A DNA stretch of 64,000 bases. Source: Streptomyces sp. NBC_00775. GTDB taxonomy: Bacteria; Actinomycetota; Actinomycetes; Streptomycetales; Streptomycetaceae. This document shows positions 1 through 8,381 of the stretch, in pieces. Every line of letters starts with the position of its first letter. Within the stretch, counting starts at the first letter, position 1. The notes under the pieces are model-generated. The model was not told the origin of the DNA. It made no database searches and was given only the letters and a program-made list of their open reading frames with translations. Both the position numbers and the translations under genes were made by a program. The DNA lies in contig NZ_CP108938.1 in assembly GCF_036347135.1 (NCBI RefSeq), positions 10,912,001 to 10,976,000 of the forward strand. Direction: 5' to 3'.

Positions 1-50
1 CGAGATCGACCACGCCACCGAGGGTGTCCGTTCCTTCTCCGCCTACCCGA

Positions 51-455
51 CTACTCAAGTCCACCGAGACGGAGGGCGTCCCTTAATGCGCTGAGCTTCT
101 CGGTCGTCGCCGGGGTCCGCTCCTTCGCCTGTCCAGCGAGTCGGAGGGCATCCTCAATCTCGTTGAGTTTCGCGTAGGGCAGGGCGCCCGCCCGCTCGAT
201 CAGGTCATCCCGGGACACGGTGGTCAGCCACGTGCAAGGGGTAAAGCCCGGACATGGGAACGCGAACCGCAGCACGCCTTCAAAGGGCAGTCCTTCCATC
301 GCGCCTACTGCCACTTCGACGCCCAGACCGCTGATGTCGACGCCCGCCGGAGCCACGACCTGCATCACCCGGATCCCGGACGCGTCGCCTTCCGACAGCA
401 GTACGACCGGCCGCCGCTCGTCGAACTCGACCCACCAGACTTCGCCACGTTGCAC
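51..455 (-). CDS. PemK/MazF-like toxin (mRNA interferase family)
   Basis: A 134-residue protein that opens with QRGEVWWVEFDERRPVVLLS, the N-terminal strand pattern of PemK/MazF/CcdB-fold toxins (RGEVWW then RPVVLL). Family members cleave RNA and are normally neutralised by a small antitoxin encoded just upstream. The GTG start at 455 is chosen because AGGAGG lies 4 nt upstream; longer readings run through low-complexity arginine-rich sequence. No antitoxin gene is visible upstream, where the IS701 transposase starts within 100 bp, so the partner was either lost or the toxin is solitary. The C-terminal third is a helical tail ending LSALRDALRLGGLE, longer than in minimal MazF. Ribonuclease activity is inferred from the family only. 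Confidence 0.75.
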   Translation of the reverse strand: MQRGEVWWVEFDERRPVVLLSEGDASGIRVMQVVAPAGVDISGLGVEVAVGAMEGLPFEGVLRFAFPCPGFTPCTWLTTVSRDDLIERAGALPYAKLNEIEDALRLAGQAKERTPATTEKLSALRDALRLGGLE

Positions 456-538
456 ATGTCCTCCTGACACAGGACCGCATGCGGACGCTGCACGACCCTG
501 ACGCGCTCTGGAGACGGGTGCGGCCACGTTGATCATCG

Positions 539-1819
539 GTGTGTGAAGACAAACGATCACGCGGTGGCCGCAATCACAGCGTAGACCCTGCCCGCTGGCA
601 GGAGGCGTTCGATGGCCTGATGAGCCGGATAGCCGGGCGGTTCGCGCGGGTCGAACCCCGCCTCCGGGCCAAGCGCTTGGTGCTGGGCCTGCTGTCGGAT
701 CTGCCGCGCAAGAACTGCTGGACGATCGCAGAGTGGGCCGGGGAGGCCACCCCGCACGGCATGCAGCATCTGCTGTGCAGGGCCGCCTGGGATGCCGAGG
801 CCGTCCGTGACGACGTACGCGAATACGTCGTCGAGCACCTCCACGACGAGGCCGCAGTGCTGGTCGTCGACGAGACCGGCGACGTGAAGAAGGGCACACG
901 CACCGTCGGGGTCCAGCGCCAATACACCGGCACCGCCGGGCGGATCGAGAACTCCCAGGTCGCCGTCTACCTCGTCTACGCCGGCGAGCGCGGGCACGCG
1001 GCGGTGGACCGAGAGCTGTACATCCCGCGCTCCTGGACCTGCGATCCGGACCGCTGCCGGGCCGCGGGGCTCAGCGAGGACACCGTCTTCGCGACCAAGC
1101 CGGAACTGGCCCGGGTGATGATCGAACGGTTCCTGGACACTGGACACCGCGTCGGCTGGGTCACGGGTGACGAGGTCTATGGCGGCAACCCGAAACTGCG
1201 ATCCGCGCTGGAAAAACGCGGCATCGGCTACGTCCTCGCAGTGGCCTGCTCAGCCCAAATGACCACCGGAGCCGACACGTTCCGCGCCGATGCGCTGGTG
1301 AAGAAGGTGCCGAAGCGGGCCTGGCAGAAGCTCTCGGCCGGACGCGGCGCGAAGGGACAGCGGTTCTACGACTGGGCCGTCATCGACCTCGCCGAGGCGG
1401 CACCGGGCCACCACCAGTTGCTGATCCGTCGCAACCGCACCACCGGTGAACTCGCCTATTACCGCTGTCACTCCACCACGTCGGCATCCCTGGCCACCCT
1501 GGTCAAGGTCGCAGGTTCCAGATGGCGGGTGGAGGAAACCTTCCAAAGTGAGAAGGGGCTGGCCGGACTGGATGAGCGCCAGGTCCGCCGCTACGCGTCC
1601 TGGGCCCGCTGGGTCACCCTCGCGATGCTGGCCCATGCCGTCCGCGCCGACGAACACGCACACCGCCCCACGCCGGCCAACCTGATCCCGCTGACCTGTT
1701 CATCAGTGTTGTTGTCCGGCCCGCTCACGACCCGGCCCACCGGCTCAGCTGGTCCGCCTGGCGACGCAGCCACCAGGCGCGATCACGAGCCAGCCACTAC
1801 CGGAGACAAGCGTGACTGA
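539..1819 (+). pseudogene. IS701-family DDE transposase, frameshifted C-terminus
   Basis: This is a DDE transposase of the IS701 type. Visible landmarks are the N-terminal PRKNCWTIAEWAGEATPHGM segment, the first catalytic region VVDETGDVKKG, the second region TGDEVYGG, and the third region RVEETFQSEKGLAGLDE. The reading frame ends in an atypical tail (PTGSAGPPGDAATRRD). A shifted frame just before it encodes the expected family tail (HRLSWSAWRRSHQ and ASHYRRQA) and stops at 1813-1815. A one-base change near 1700-1725 has therefore altered the last 40 or so residues. A short gap also appears near LAMLAHAVRADE, where relatives carry a few more residues. The GTG start at 539 is uncertain. Clear terminal repeats were not found, so the IS boundaries are not given. 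Confidence 0.8.
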
Positions 1820-1949
1820 GCACTTCAGCTGGCCACCCTGAGCACCGTAGTCGGTCGCCCCTAGCCAAAAGCTGAGGGGTTCATCGGTCGCTGGGAGTAG
1901 GTCCTGCGCCTCAGGCGCGCTTCGCCCCTGCTGGCTAGGGTCGGTCCGC

Positions 1950-2411
1950 ATGGAGACCACGGGAATCGTTCGCCGCCAGACGGCGGAGCGTATGCGCGAC
2001 GCTCTGGAGCGGCTCGTTAGCGAGCGGGATGTATGGGTGTCGACGGCTCACCCTGATCACGGGCCGCACCAGGTGCCGCTGTGGTTCTTGTGGGATGGAC
2101 GAGCAGTGTGGATGTGCACCAGCGCCACTTCCGTGACTGCGCGGAACGTCCGCAAAGAGCCGCGCGTGCGCCTGGCGCTACCGGACACCTTCGACGTGGT
2201 GCTCCTCCAGGGGGAGGCGGAGTGCTTCCCGGACCAGGAGGTGCCCGGAAGCGCAGCGGAGGCCTTCGCCGACAAGTTCGGGTGGGATCCACGCGTGGAA
2301 GAGGGTTCCTTTCTGTATGTACGCGTGGCCCCGAGGACTGTGCGTGCTTGGCGCGGCGAGCCGGAACTACGCAGGAGAGTCATCATGCGCGACGGAATGT
2401 GGCTGGAATAA
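1950..2411 (+). CDS. Pyridoxamine 5'-phosphate oxidase family protein (flavin or F420 split barrel)
   Basis: A 153-residue protein of the PNPOx-like split beta-barrel type. Recognisable segments are DVWVSTAHPDHGPHQVPLWF (first strands), VWMCTSATSVTARNVRKEPR (a phosphate-binding-type region) and RLALPDTFDVVLLQGEAE. Actinobacterial members bind FMN or F420 and reduce small substrates; the substrate cannot be told from sequence. The start is the ATG at 1950, and no strong ribosome site is seen. It stands alone between an IS701 remnant and a broken transposon, so it gives no operon clue. Confidence 0.75.
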   Translation: METTGIVRRQTAERMRDALERLVSERDVWVSTAHPDHGPHQVPLWFLWDGRAVWMCTSATSVTARNVRKEPRVRLALPDTFDVVLLQGEAECFPDQEVPGSAAEAFADKFGWDPRVEEGSFLYVRVAPRTVRAWRGEPELRRRVIMRDGMWLE

Positions 2412-2471
2412 CGGCCGTCCCTCGCCGACGCGCCTCTTTCGGATCACGATCTACAGCTGGAGTACCAGGTG

Positions 2472-2777
2472 TTAGGGGGTCTGACCGAAGGAGTTGACGA
2501 TCTCCTCGTGGATGCCGCGGACCCCGATCATCGGGTTGGGAATGTAGATGACGGAGTACTTCGACGGGTCGAGGGTGTCCAGGCAGGTGCGGACGGAGAC
2601 GGTCTTGCCGGCGCCGACCTCGCCGGTGACGACGCCGATGGAGCGTTCGGCGATGCACCAGGAGATGCGGGCGACGGCCTGGTTGTGGGAGTCGTGCCGG
2701 TGCAGCATGCCGGGCGCCAGGTTGCGGCCAAAGGGCATGCGCTCGAACCCGTAGTGGGCCTGCAGTTTCTCAATCAT
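2472..2777 (-). pseudogene. TniB/ExeA-like AAA ATPase, C-terminally truncated
   Basis: The 101 residues are the N-terminal part of a transposition-helper ATPase: HYGFERMPFGRNLAPGMLHR, a Walker A motif GEVGAGKT near residue 56, and the following strand YSVIYIPNPMIGVRGIHEEI. Family members are about 250-300 residues, so Walker B and everything after it is missing; the frame stops at 2472-2474 after NSFGQTP. The ATG at 2777 overlaps the stop of the upstream 69-residue gene (ATGA), indicating translational coupling in an operon that runs leftward from the transposase remnant. The protein as left could bind a nucleotide at most and is probably non-functional. Confidence 0.75.
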
Positions 2778-2983
2778 GTGGATTCTCCGGGAAGTTCGCG
2801 GGTGGGGACAGGCGCCGGCTGTTCGGTGGCCAGTTCCAGCGAGACGGTGATCCAGTCGACGGCGGTGTCGAAGCCGAACTGGTCCGCCAGCGCCTGGTCG
2901 ACGCTTTCGTCGCAGGCTTCGAAGAAGCCGTGCAGCTCGGCCAGGAACACCGAAAGCCCGGCTGGATCAAGGGGCTTCGGCAT
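2774..2983 (-). CDS. Small 69-residue protein between transposase and ATPase genes
   Basis: A small acidic protein starting MPKPLDPAGLSVFLAELHGF and ending ELPGEST. It is predicted mostly helical, with no motif I can name. Its start codon lies inside the 3' end of the upstream transposase remnant (17-base overlap) and its stop overlaps the ATPase start (ATGA). It therefore belongs to the same transposition operon, in the position where some Tn7/Tn5053-like elements carry an accessory gene. A role as an accessory or targeting factor is inference from position. It looks intact although both neighbours are broken. Confidence 0.5.
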   Translation of the reverse strand: MPKPLDPAGLSVFLAELHGFFEACDESVDQALADQFGFDTAVDWITVSLELATEQPAPVPTRELPGEST

Positions 2984-3286
2984 CACTGGCCGCGTCGGTC
3001 GACTGGGGACTGGTGGGCCCGTCCCAGCCCAGGGCCGCATAGTCGATCTTGCCGCCGAGGTGGTTGGAGTGGGCGTTGTCGACCAGTCCGAGGTAGTCGA
3101 TCCCGGTGGTCACCCTGGGCTCCTCGGCCGGGACCTCGGGCCGGGCCTTGGGGTGGGAATGCCGGTTGATCTGGAACGGCTCGGCGGTGCCCGCGTCCTG
3201 GCCGTCGACGCGGACCCGCAGGAAGGTCAGGTCGAACGGGTCGAAGACCAGCTCGACCTTGCGGCCGACCAGTTGCGGGTCGACCT
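2967..3286 (-). pseudogene. Mu/TniA-type transposase, C-terminal fragment
   Basis: Reading leftward from 3286, the frame encodes about 105 residues beginning VDPQLVGRKVELVFDPFDL and continuing RHSHPKARPEVPAEEP and GIDYLGLVDNAHSNHLGG, stopping at 2967-2969. This matches the beta-barrel and tail of transposases with an integrase core followed by a Mu-type C-terminal domain. The catalytic core and the DNA-binding N-terminus are absent because IS200/IS605 copy 1 abuts the fragment at 3287. Together with the small gene and the ATPase fragment downstream it is the remnant of a TniA/TniB-like transposon. Confidence 0.7.
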
Positions 3287-3480
3287 GTTGACTTGCTCCT
3301 CGGGCTGAAGCCCGAGGATTCTGGCCTTCTCGTCCGTTGCTGTGCCGCTACGCGGCACGGGGTTCGGGAGAGAATCCTTGGCTTCCTGTTTCGTCGCGCT
3401 GTGCCAGGACGAGTCCTGGTCTGACCTGCGCTCCACAGGCTGCAACCGCCAGTCCGGCGGCCGTTTTCACGTTCTTCGCG
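3287..3480 (-). ncRNA. Predicted omega RNA (reRNA) of IS copy 1
   Basis: The 3' end of tnpB plus the right end, including the hairpin at 3298-3317, is where TnpB omega RNAs are known to map. The guide would be the flanking bases immediately left of 3287, read on the minus strand (starting AGGTCGACCCGC), which here lie in a transposase fragment. The extent is approximate, and transcription is inferred from the family. Confidence 0.35.
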
Positions 3481-4571
3481 GCGTTGTGGTCCCGGTCATG
3501 GACCGCACCGCACGCGGCACAGGTCCATTCCCGGACATTCAGGGGCTTGGGTCCGTCCTTGGCCCCGCAGGCCGAGCAGGTCTGGGAGGTCGGCTCGAAC
3601 CGGCCGATCTTCACCACAGTCCGGCCGTACCGGGCCGCCTTGTACTCCAGCATGGTCACGAACGCCGACCATCCGGCGTCGTGGACACTCTTGGCCAGTC
3701 TGGTGCGCGCGAGTCCTTTGACCGCTAGGTCTTCCACGCCGATCGCTTGGTTGTCGCGGATCAGCTGGGTGGAGAGCTGGTGGTGGAATTCTTTGCGCGC
3801 GTCGGTCACCTTCGCGTGGGCGCGGGCGACCTTGAGGCGGGCCTTCTCGCGGTTCTTGCTGCCTTTCTGCTTGCGGGACAACTCCCGCTGGGCCTTCTTG
3901 AGTTTCTTCTCCGCGCGGCGCAGGAACCTGGGGGAGTCGATCTTCGTGCCGTCGGACAGGACCGCGAAGTGGGTGAGGCCGAGGTCGATGCCGACCATCT
4001 GGTGGGTGTCGGGCATCCGGGTGGCGTCGGTGTGCGGGTCGGTGTCGATGACGAAGGAGGCGAAGTACCGCCCGGCCGCGTCCTTGATCACGGTGACCGA
4101 GCTGGGCTGGGAGGGCAGAGTCCGTGACCACTTCACCGGCACGGCCCCGATCTTCGGCAGGTTCAGCCGCCCGTTGTCGGTGATCGACCAGCGGGCGTTG
4201 GCCGTGAAGCGGATCGACTGCCGCCTGTCCTTGCGGGACTTGAAGCGGGGCGCACCCGTCTTCGCGCCCCGGCGCTCGCCCTTGAGGGAGGCGAAGAAGT
4301 TCTTGTAGGCGGCCTCCACATCGCGCAGCGCCTGCTGGAGCACCACCGAGGAGACCTCACCCAGCCAGGCCCGTGAAGCGGTCTGCTTCGCAGCGGTGAT
4401 CAACTTCTTGGACAGCTCGCCGGCCGCTGGGAAGGCCTCGCCCGCTGTCCGGGCGTCCTCGCGGGCGCGCACGGCGTCGTTGAACACGACGCGGGCGCAC
4501 CCGAACGCCCTCACCAGGGCTGCGCGTTGGCCGGAGTCCGGGTACAGGCGGAAGCTGTACCGAAGCTGCAT
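3348..4571 (-). CDS. tnpB: TnpB, RNA-guided endonuclease of IS200/IS605 element (copy 1)
   Basis: A 407-residue TnpB starting MQLRYSFRLYPDSGQRAALV (N-terminal HTH_OrfB region). RuvC motifs are visible: GIDLGLTHF (Asp), GVEDLAVKGL (Glu) and VHDRDHNAAKN (Asp). A zinc finger CSACG followed by CAACG sits between the last two. TnpB proteins are guided by an omega RNA from the element's right end and cut DNA next to the element's target motif, which favours retention of the IS. The ATG at 4571 is chosen because it begins the conserved N-terminus; longer readings run into tnpA. All catalytic residues are present, so this copy looks active. It is nearly identical to the tnpB at 48288-49511. Confidence 0.92.
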   Translation of the reverse strand: MQLRYSFRLYPDSGQRAALVRAFGCARVVFNDAVRAREDARTAGEAFPAAGELSKKLITAAKQTASRAWLGEVSSVVLQQALRDVEAAYKNFFASLKGERRGAKTGAPRFKSRKDRRQSIRFTANARWSITDNGRLNLPKIGAVPVKWSRTLPSQPSSVTVIKDAAGRYFASFVIDTDPHTDATRMPDTHQMVGIDLGLTHFAVLSDGTKIDSPRFLRRAEKKLKKAQRELSRKQKGSKNREKARLKVARAHAKVTDARKEFHHQLSTQLIRDNQAIGVEDLAVKGLARTRLAKSVHDAGWSAFVTMLEYKAARYGRTVVKIGRFEPTSQTCSACGAKDGPKPLNVREWTCAACGAVHDRDHNAAKNVKTAAGLAVAACGAQVRPGLVLAQRDETGSQGFSPEPRAA

Positions 4572-4605
4572 GACCGCCACGCTAGACACTTGAGTTACCA
4601 GCGGC

Positions 4606-5014
4606 ATGCAGAAGATCAGAACTGGCCGACACTGTATTTTCATGACGCATGCGCACTTGATCTTCGTGACAAAGTTCCGGCACAACGTATTCACGGACGA
4701 TCACCTGACGCGGATGGAGGAGATCATGCGGTCGGTGTGCGCGGACTTCGAAGGCGAGCTGGTGGAGTTCAACGGTGGGGACAGCCACGTCCACCTCCTG
4801 GTGAACTTCCCGCCCAAGGTCGCCGTCACCAAACTCGTCAACTCCCTCAAAGGCGTCTCCTCCCGCCGACTGCGCCAGGAATTCCCCGACCTGGCACGCC
4901 ACTACTGGCGGGCCAACAAGCTCTGGGCCGGGTCCTCCTTCGCCGGCACCGTCGGCGGCGCCCCGCTCTCGGTGGTCAAGGGAGTACATCGAACAGCAGA
5001 ACCGGCCGGTGTGA
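4606..5014 (+). pseudogene. tnpA: TnpA Y1 (HUH) transposase, frameshifted before the catalytic tyrosine (copy 1)
   Basis: An IS200-type TnpA with the HUH motif DSHVHLLV near residue 62. In the two other copies the C-terminal helix reads VVKQYIEQQ, which supplies the catalytic tyrosine. Here the single C after GTGGTCAAG is replaced by GG (4981-4982), so the frame shifts and the protein reads VVKGVHRTAEPAG and runs on to 5070. The tyrosine helix is lost, so this copy should not be able to cut or join DNA. The native stop would be at 5012-5014. The element could still be moved in trans by TnpA of copy 2 or 3. Confidence 0.85.
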
Positions 5015-5137
5015 GCATCGCCCGGCTCCGCCGTGACCAGCCCTCGCGGCGCTCCGCGCCATGGTGGTGAATACGCGGCATCCGGCTCCGCCGGACCGGA
5101 ATCCGCGACGCTCCGCGTCGCCACCATCAGATTCGCT

Positions 5138-6085
5138 TCACCCCCGGCCTGAAGGCCGGAGCACTGCGAATGAATCCCGGTAGCCGAAGTCCTCCTTCGC
5201 GAAATCGGGGTGGGCGTCCTGCTGCGTCGCGTACTCCCACGAACCCATCAGCTCGAAGCCGGCCTTGCCGGTGGCGAGCAGCGTGGGGGAGCCGTGGTCG
5301 GTGAACTTCACGGAGTCGAAGTTCGAACCGAACGCGCCCGCGTCCACCAGGTCCCTGATCATGCCGAGCGCCTTCTTGCTGTCGGTGCTCTCCCAGGCGG
5401 ACTTGTCCCCGTCGAGGGCCTTCTGGAACAGGCCCGGCCCGGCGACACGGTCGAAGAGGTACTCGAACCACATCAGGGTCGGCCACCGGTCGCCGCCGCC
5501 GAGCGCGATGGGCGTGACGCCCGTCGCCTTCAACGCCTTGACCGCGTCGAGGAGTTCATCCCAGGTCTTCGGCGGCTGCACACCAGCGTCGGCGAGGACC
5601 TTCTCGTTGTGAAAGAACAGCACCGGCTGAGTGCCGCGCATCGGAACGCCGTACGCCTTGTCGTCGATCACCGCGCTGTTGAACACGGAGGGAAGGAACT
5701 TCGACTTCAGGGCGGGATCGTCGGCGATGAAGTCGTCCAGCGGCATCAGCAGGTCCGCGTCGACGAACGGCTTGATGCTGCCACCGCCCCAGTTGAAGAA
5801 CACGTCGGGCGCCTGCTTGCTGTTGATGATCGTCTGCAGCTTCGCCTGGTAGTCCGCGCCGGGGATGGTGTCCAGGACCGCCTTCACCTTCGACTGCTTG
5901 TTGAAGGTGGCGATCAGCTGCTTCTCGACCTTGTTCGCCGCGTCCCCGTAGACCAGGACGTGGATCTTCCCGTCGTCGCCACCTGCCGCGGATGAGCCGC
6001 CGCCGCACCCGGACAGGGACAGCAGCAGGGCCAGGGCAGCACCGCCCGCTGCGACCGATCTCGGCAACCGTGCGCGTAGAGTCAT
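5138..6085 (-). pseudogene. ABC sugar-binding lipoprotein (BxlE-like), truncated by IS copy 1
   Basis: A family 1 extracellular solute-binding protein with a lipoprotein signal (lipobox LSGC around residue 27) and a typical body (KIHVLVYGDAANKVEK, TIPGADYQAKLQTIINSK, YGVPMRGTQPVLFFHNEK). Homologues are about 420-440 residues. Here native sequence ends after about 300 residues at GYR (5185), and the last residues are read from the IS left end. The ATG at 6085 starts the signal peptide MTLRARLPRSVAAGG. The divergent LacI-family gene and the CGAAAC-T-GTTTCG palindrome match the arrangement known for xylobiose-binding BxlE and its repressor BxlR, so xylo-oligosaccharides are the likely substrate by context. 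No permease genes remain nearby. Confidence 0.8.
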
Positions 6086-6094
6086 CGCCTCGCT

Positions 6095-6107
6095 CTCGAA
6101 ACTGTTT
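6095..6107. promoter_or_regulatory. LacI-family operator CGAAAC-T-GTTTCG
   Basis: A perfect 6+1+6 palindrome 10 bp upstream of the start codon of the sugar-binding gene, in the divergent region shared with the LacI-family regulator. Its CGAA/TTCG ends fit the site type described for BxlR. A half-similar site (CCGAAAGTTCACG) follows at 6119. Confidence 0.6.
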
Positions 6108-6223
6108 CGGTACAATCACCGAAAGTTCACGAGTCGGGACGCTAGGTCGCGCCCGGTGGGCGGTCAAGCCCGATTCGTCGAGTTATCAAAGCGTTACGAT
6201 GCCGAGAGGTCTGACCGTGCCTT

Positions 6224-7252
6224 ATGCTCCAAGGCATGCGTGATGACGATGACTTGGGCCGCATCACCCTCGCCGAGGTGGCCCAAAAGGCAGGCGTCTC
6301 CATTTCGACAGTTTCGAAGGTGCTCAACGGGCGGCAGGATGTGGCCGCCCCGACCCGGGTCAAGGTGGAGCGCCTTCTGGAGACGCACTCCTACCGGCGC
6401 ACGACGCGGGCCGCCCGCGAGGCGCCCCTCATCGAGTTGGTCTTCCACGAGCTGGACAGCATCTGGGCGATGGAGCTGATCCGTGGCGTGGGGAACGTCG
6501 CCAAGGCGCACCAGGCAAGCCTCGTGCTGACCGAGAGCGGCACCCGCCACGCACCCGCCCCCGACTGGATCGAAGGCGTCATGCAGCGCAGGCCGCGCGG
6601 CGTGGTGCTCGTCTTCTCTGCGCTGCCCGCCGAGGTCAAGCAGCGGCTGCAGTCGCGCTCCATCCCGTTCGTCATCGTCGACCCGGCCGGCGACCCCGAC
6701 CCGGACGTACCCTCGGTCGGCTCGGCGAACTGGAACGGGGGGCGGGTCGCCACCCGGCACCTGGTGGAACTCGGCCATCGCCGCATCGGGATCATCACGG
6801 GGCCAGACGACATGCTCTGCTCCCACGCCCGCCTCGACGGCTACCGCTCCGCGCTCGGCATGGCGGGCATCGAAGCCGACCCCGCCCTCGTCCGCTACGG
6901 CGACTTCCATGTCGAGGGCGGCTTCGAGCGCGCCCTCGAACTCCTCGATCTGCCCGAGCCGCCCACCGCGATCTTCGCGGGCAGCGACCTGCAGGCACTC
7001 GGCGTCCTGGAGGCGGCCCGAGTCCGCGGTCTCCGGGTGCCGCAGGACCTGTCGGTGGTCGGCTACGACGACGTGCCGGTGGCTCGCTGGTCGAGCCCGG
7101 CCCTGACGACGGTGCACCAGCCATTGCGGGAGATGGCCGAGGAAGCGGTGCAGATGATCATGCGGTTGCGTGACCAGGAACCGGTGACCACGCGTCTCGA
7201 ACTGGCGACGAGCCTCGTCGTCCGCAAGAGCACGGCGGCACCTGCTTCTTGA
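6224..7252 (+). CDS. LacI-family transcriptional regulator (BxlR-like)
   Basis: A 342-residue LacI/GalR repressor. The N-terminal HTH reads [20 protein letters not shown] with the hinge helix [19 protein letters not shown]. The periplasmic-binding-protein-like effector domain contains [32 protein letters not shown] and the C-terminal signature [23 protein letters not shown]. Two in-frame ATGs are possible (6224 and 6236); neither has a clear ribosome site. Divergent transcription from a sugar-binding lipoprotein with an intervening palindrome suggests it represses that gene, with a xylo-oligosaccharide inducer. Similar palindromes before GH62 and other xylan genes make it a candidate regulator of the whole xylan set. 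The specificity is inferred from context. Confidence 0.85.
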   Translation: MLQGMRDDDDLGRITLAEVAQKAGVSISTVSKVLNGRQDVAAPTRVKVERLLETHSYRRTTRAAREAPLIELVFHELDSIWAMELIRGVGNVAKAHQASLVLTESGTRHAPAPDWIEGVMQRRPRGVVLVFSALPAEVKQRLQSRSIPFVIVDPAGDPDPDVPSVGSANWNGGRVATRHLVELGHRRIGIITGPDDMLCSHARLDGYRSALGMAGIEADPALVRYGDFHVEGGFERALELLDLPEPPTAIFAGSDLQALGVLEAARVRGLRVPQDLSVVGYDDVPVARWSSPALTTVHQPLREMAEEAVQMIMRLRDQEPVTTRLELATSLVVRKSTAAPAS

Positions 7253-7672
7253 GGGGCGCCGCCGTGCGGCACCGCTCACGGTTGACCTTGGCGACATCGT
7301 TTTGGGCTCGCCGCGCCTGACGCACGGCAGCGGTGCCGTCCACGCCACGGTGGAGCGAGGGTGGTCCCGAAGCGCCCGGTGCTTGTCCTGATCTCGTTGG
7401 CCGGTCTCCAGGACGCGCCGCGCGAGCTCCTTCAAGCCGCCCGAGTCGGGGGTGTGATCCCGATGCTGTCGCGCGTTCTGGCCTTTCGTTCCGCCAGTTC
7501 TTCGCCGGGCTGCCCCGCGAGCTGGAGGAGGCGGTCCATGTACGTCGTCCCGATCCCGCCTTCCTGGTGGCGCGGCGCGACTTCATCGCGGGGACGTGGG
7601 CATCCGGGCCCAAGCGGCGTGGTGACGCGAGCGTCCACGGCAGCGACTGTCGTGCCGTCCGTCAGCCCCGGA
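7253..7672. other. No gene recognised
   Basis: About 420 bp between the regulator and the SMI1 fragment. Short open frames exist on both strands, but none has a recognisable domain, a plausible ribosome site or family-like composition. It is probably decayed sequence like its right neighbour. Confidence 0.4.
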
Positions 7673-8044
7673 TCACGCGGGGGTGCAGTCCAGCCGGAGT
7701 CCCGTGAAGTCGGCGGTGAACGCCGCGTCCACGAGGTCGTCCGCGTGGATCCCGGTAAGCGATCCGGTGAAGCGGAGCCACTCGGTGTCGTCCGCGCCGT
7801 TCTCCTCCTGGAACCGCATCTGCATCTGGTAGACCCCGATCACGGCGTCGAGCGGCATCAGGGCCCAGCCGCCCAGCATGAGATCCGAGCCGTCTACGCC
7901 GCTCTCACCGGCGGACAGCCGCCACAGCGCCTTCAACTCCTCCGGAAGGCTCACGCCGAAGGCTTCTTCCAGAGCCACGATCTCGTCGTCGGAGGCGCCG
8001 GGCTTGAGGACCGCGTACGACGGCGGAACGGCAATCGGATGTCG
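7673..8044 (-). pseudogene. SMI1/KNR4 (SUKH)-family protein fragment
   Basis: Reading leftward, about 120 residues match a SUKH-domain core: PPSYAVLKPGASDDEIVALE, FGVSLPEELKALWRLSAGES, then DLMLGGWALMPLDAVI. SUKH proteins are often immunity proteins to polymorphic toxins or cell-wall-linked regulators. Upstream of about 8044 the frame continues as arginine/proline-rich nonsense and an OsmC-like fragment lies on the other strand, so the N-terminus is lost. The C-terminus (FTGLRLDCTPA) is also short of the usual length. It is probably non-functional. Confidence 0.5.
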
Positions 8045-8191
8045 GACCTCGGGGTCACCTTCTCCGTCACGCTCCCGGACGGTCCTTCGGGCGATCGGGC
8101 CCGCGCCATCCTGCCGCGGGCGGTGAAGACCTCGCACGACCGGCTGTGCACGGTCAGCCGGACCGTCGAGGCGGGCGCGCCCTGGTGGGGG
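8039..8191 (+). pseudogene. OsmC-like fragment (C-terminal)
   Basis: The plus-strand frame reads LGVTFSVTLPDGPSGDRAR then KTSHDRLCTVSRTVEAGAP. This resembles the end of OsmC/Ohr-family peroxidases, where the second redox cysteine lies in a DRLCTVSRT-type segment. Only about 50 residues remain, with no start or N-terminal half. It abuts the SMI1 fragment head-on at about 8040, marking a deletion junction. Confidence 0.5.
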
Positions 8192-8381
8192 ACGGTGCGA
8201 TCCGGCTCGATTCACCGGGCTGGATCGCGCGCGACCCGGACGCGTAGCAGGCACTCCGCCGCGTCGCGGGCGCAGTAGCAGTGCACATGTGCCCGGCGTT
8301 GTCGCGCGACCGGGGTGGGCTCGGCCTTTCGCCGAGCCCGCCACGCCGGCTCCGTGCCGGAGCCGGACCCGTGTCACGCCG

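Larger units (their letters stand above)
3287..5184. mobile_element. IS200/IS605-family element, copy 1 (tnpB intact, tnpA frameshifted)
   Basis: The boundaries come from comparing three copies in this window (with 31884-33775 and 47676-49572). All share sequence from GCTACCGGGATTC at the left end to GAGCAAGTCAAC at the right end. Here the element lies inverted, with its left end at 5184 and its right end at 3287. tnpA and tnpB are divergent, separated by 34 bp. Subterminal hairpins are visible, for example CCTCGGGCT/AGCCCGAGG at 3298-3317. The left end truncates a sugar-binding-protein gene, and the right end abuts a transposase fragment. The two flanks do not form one gene, so more than a simple insertion happened here. 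Confidence 0.85.

Noticed and set aside
3287..5184. TnpB as a CRISPR Cas12 effector
   Set aside because: It has the compact TnpB length and lies next to tnpA with IS ends; no CRISPR array or adaptation genes are present.
7361..8278. A 305-codon plus-strand gene
   Set aside because: Only its last third (8039-8191) resembles a family (OsmC). The rest is Ser/Arg/Pro-rich and antisense to the SMI1 fragment.
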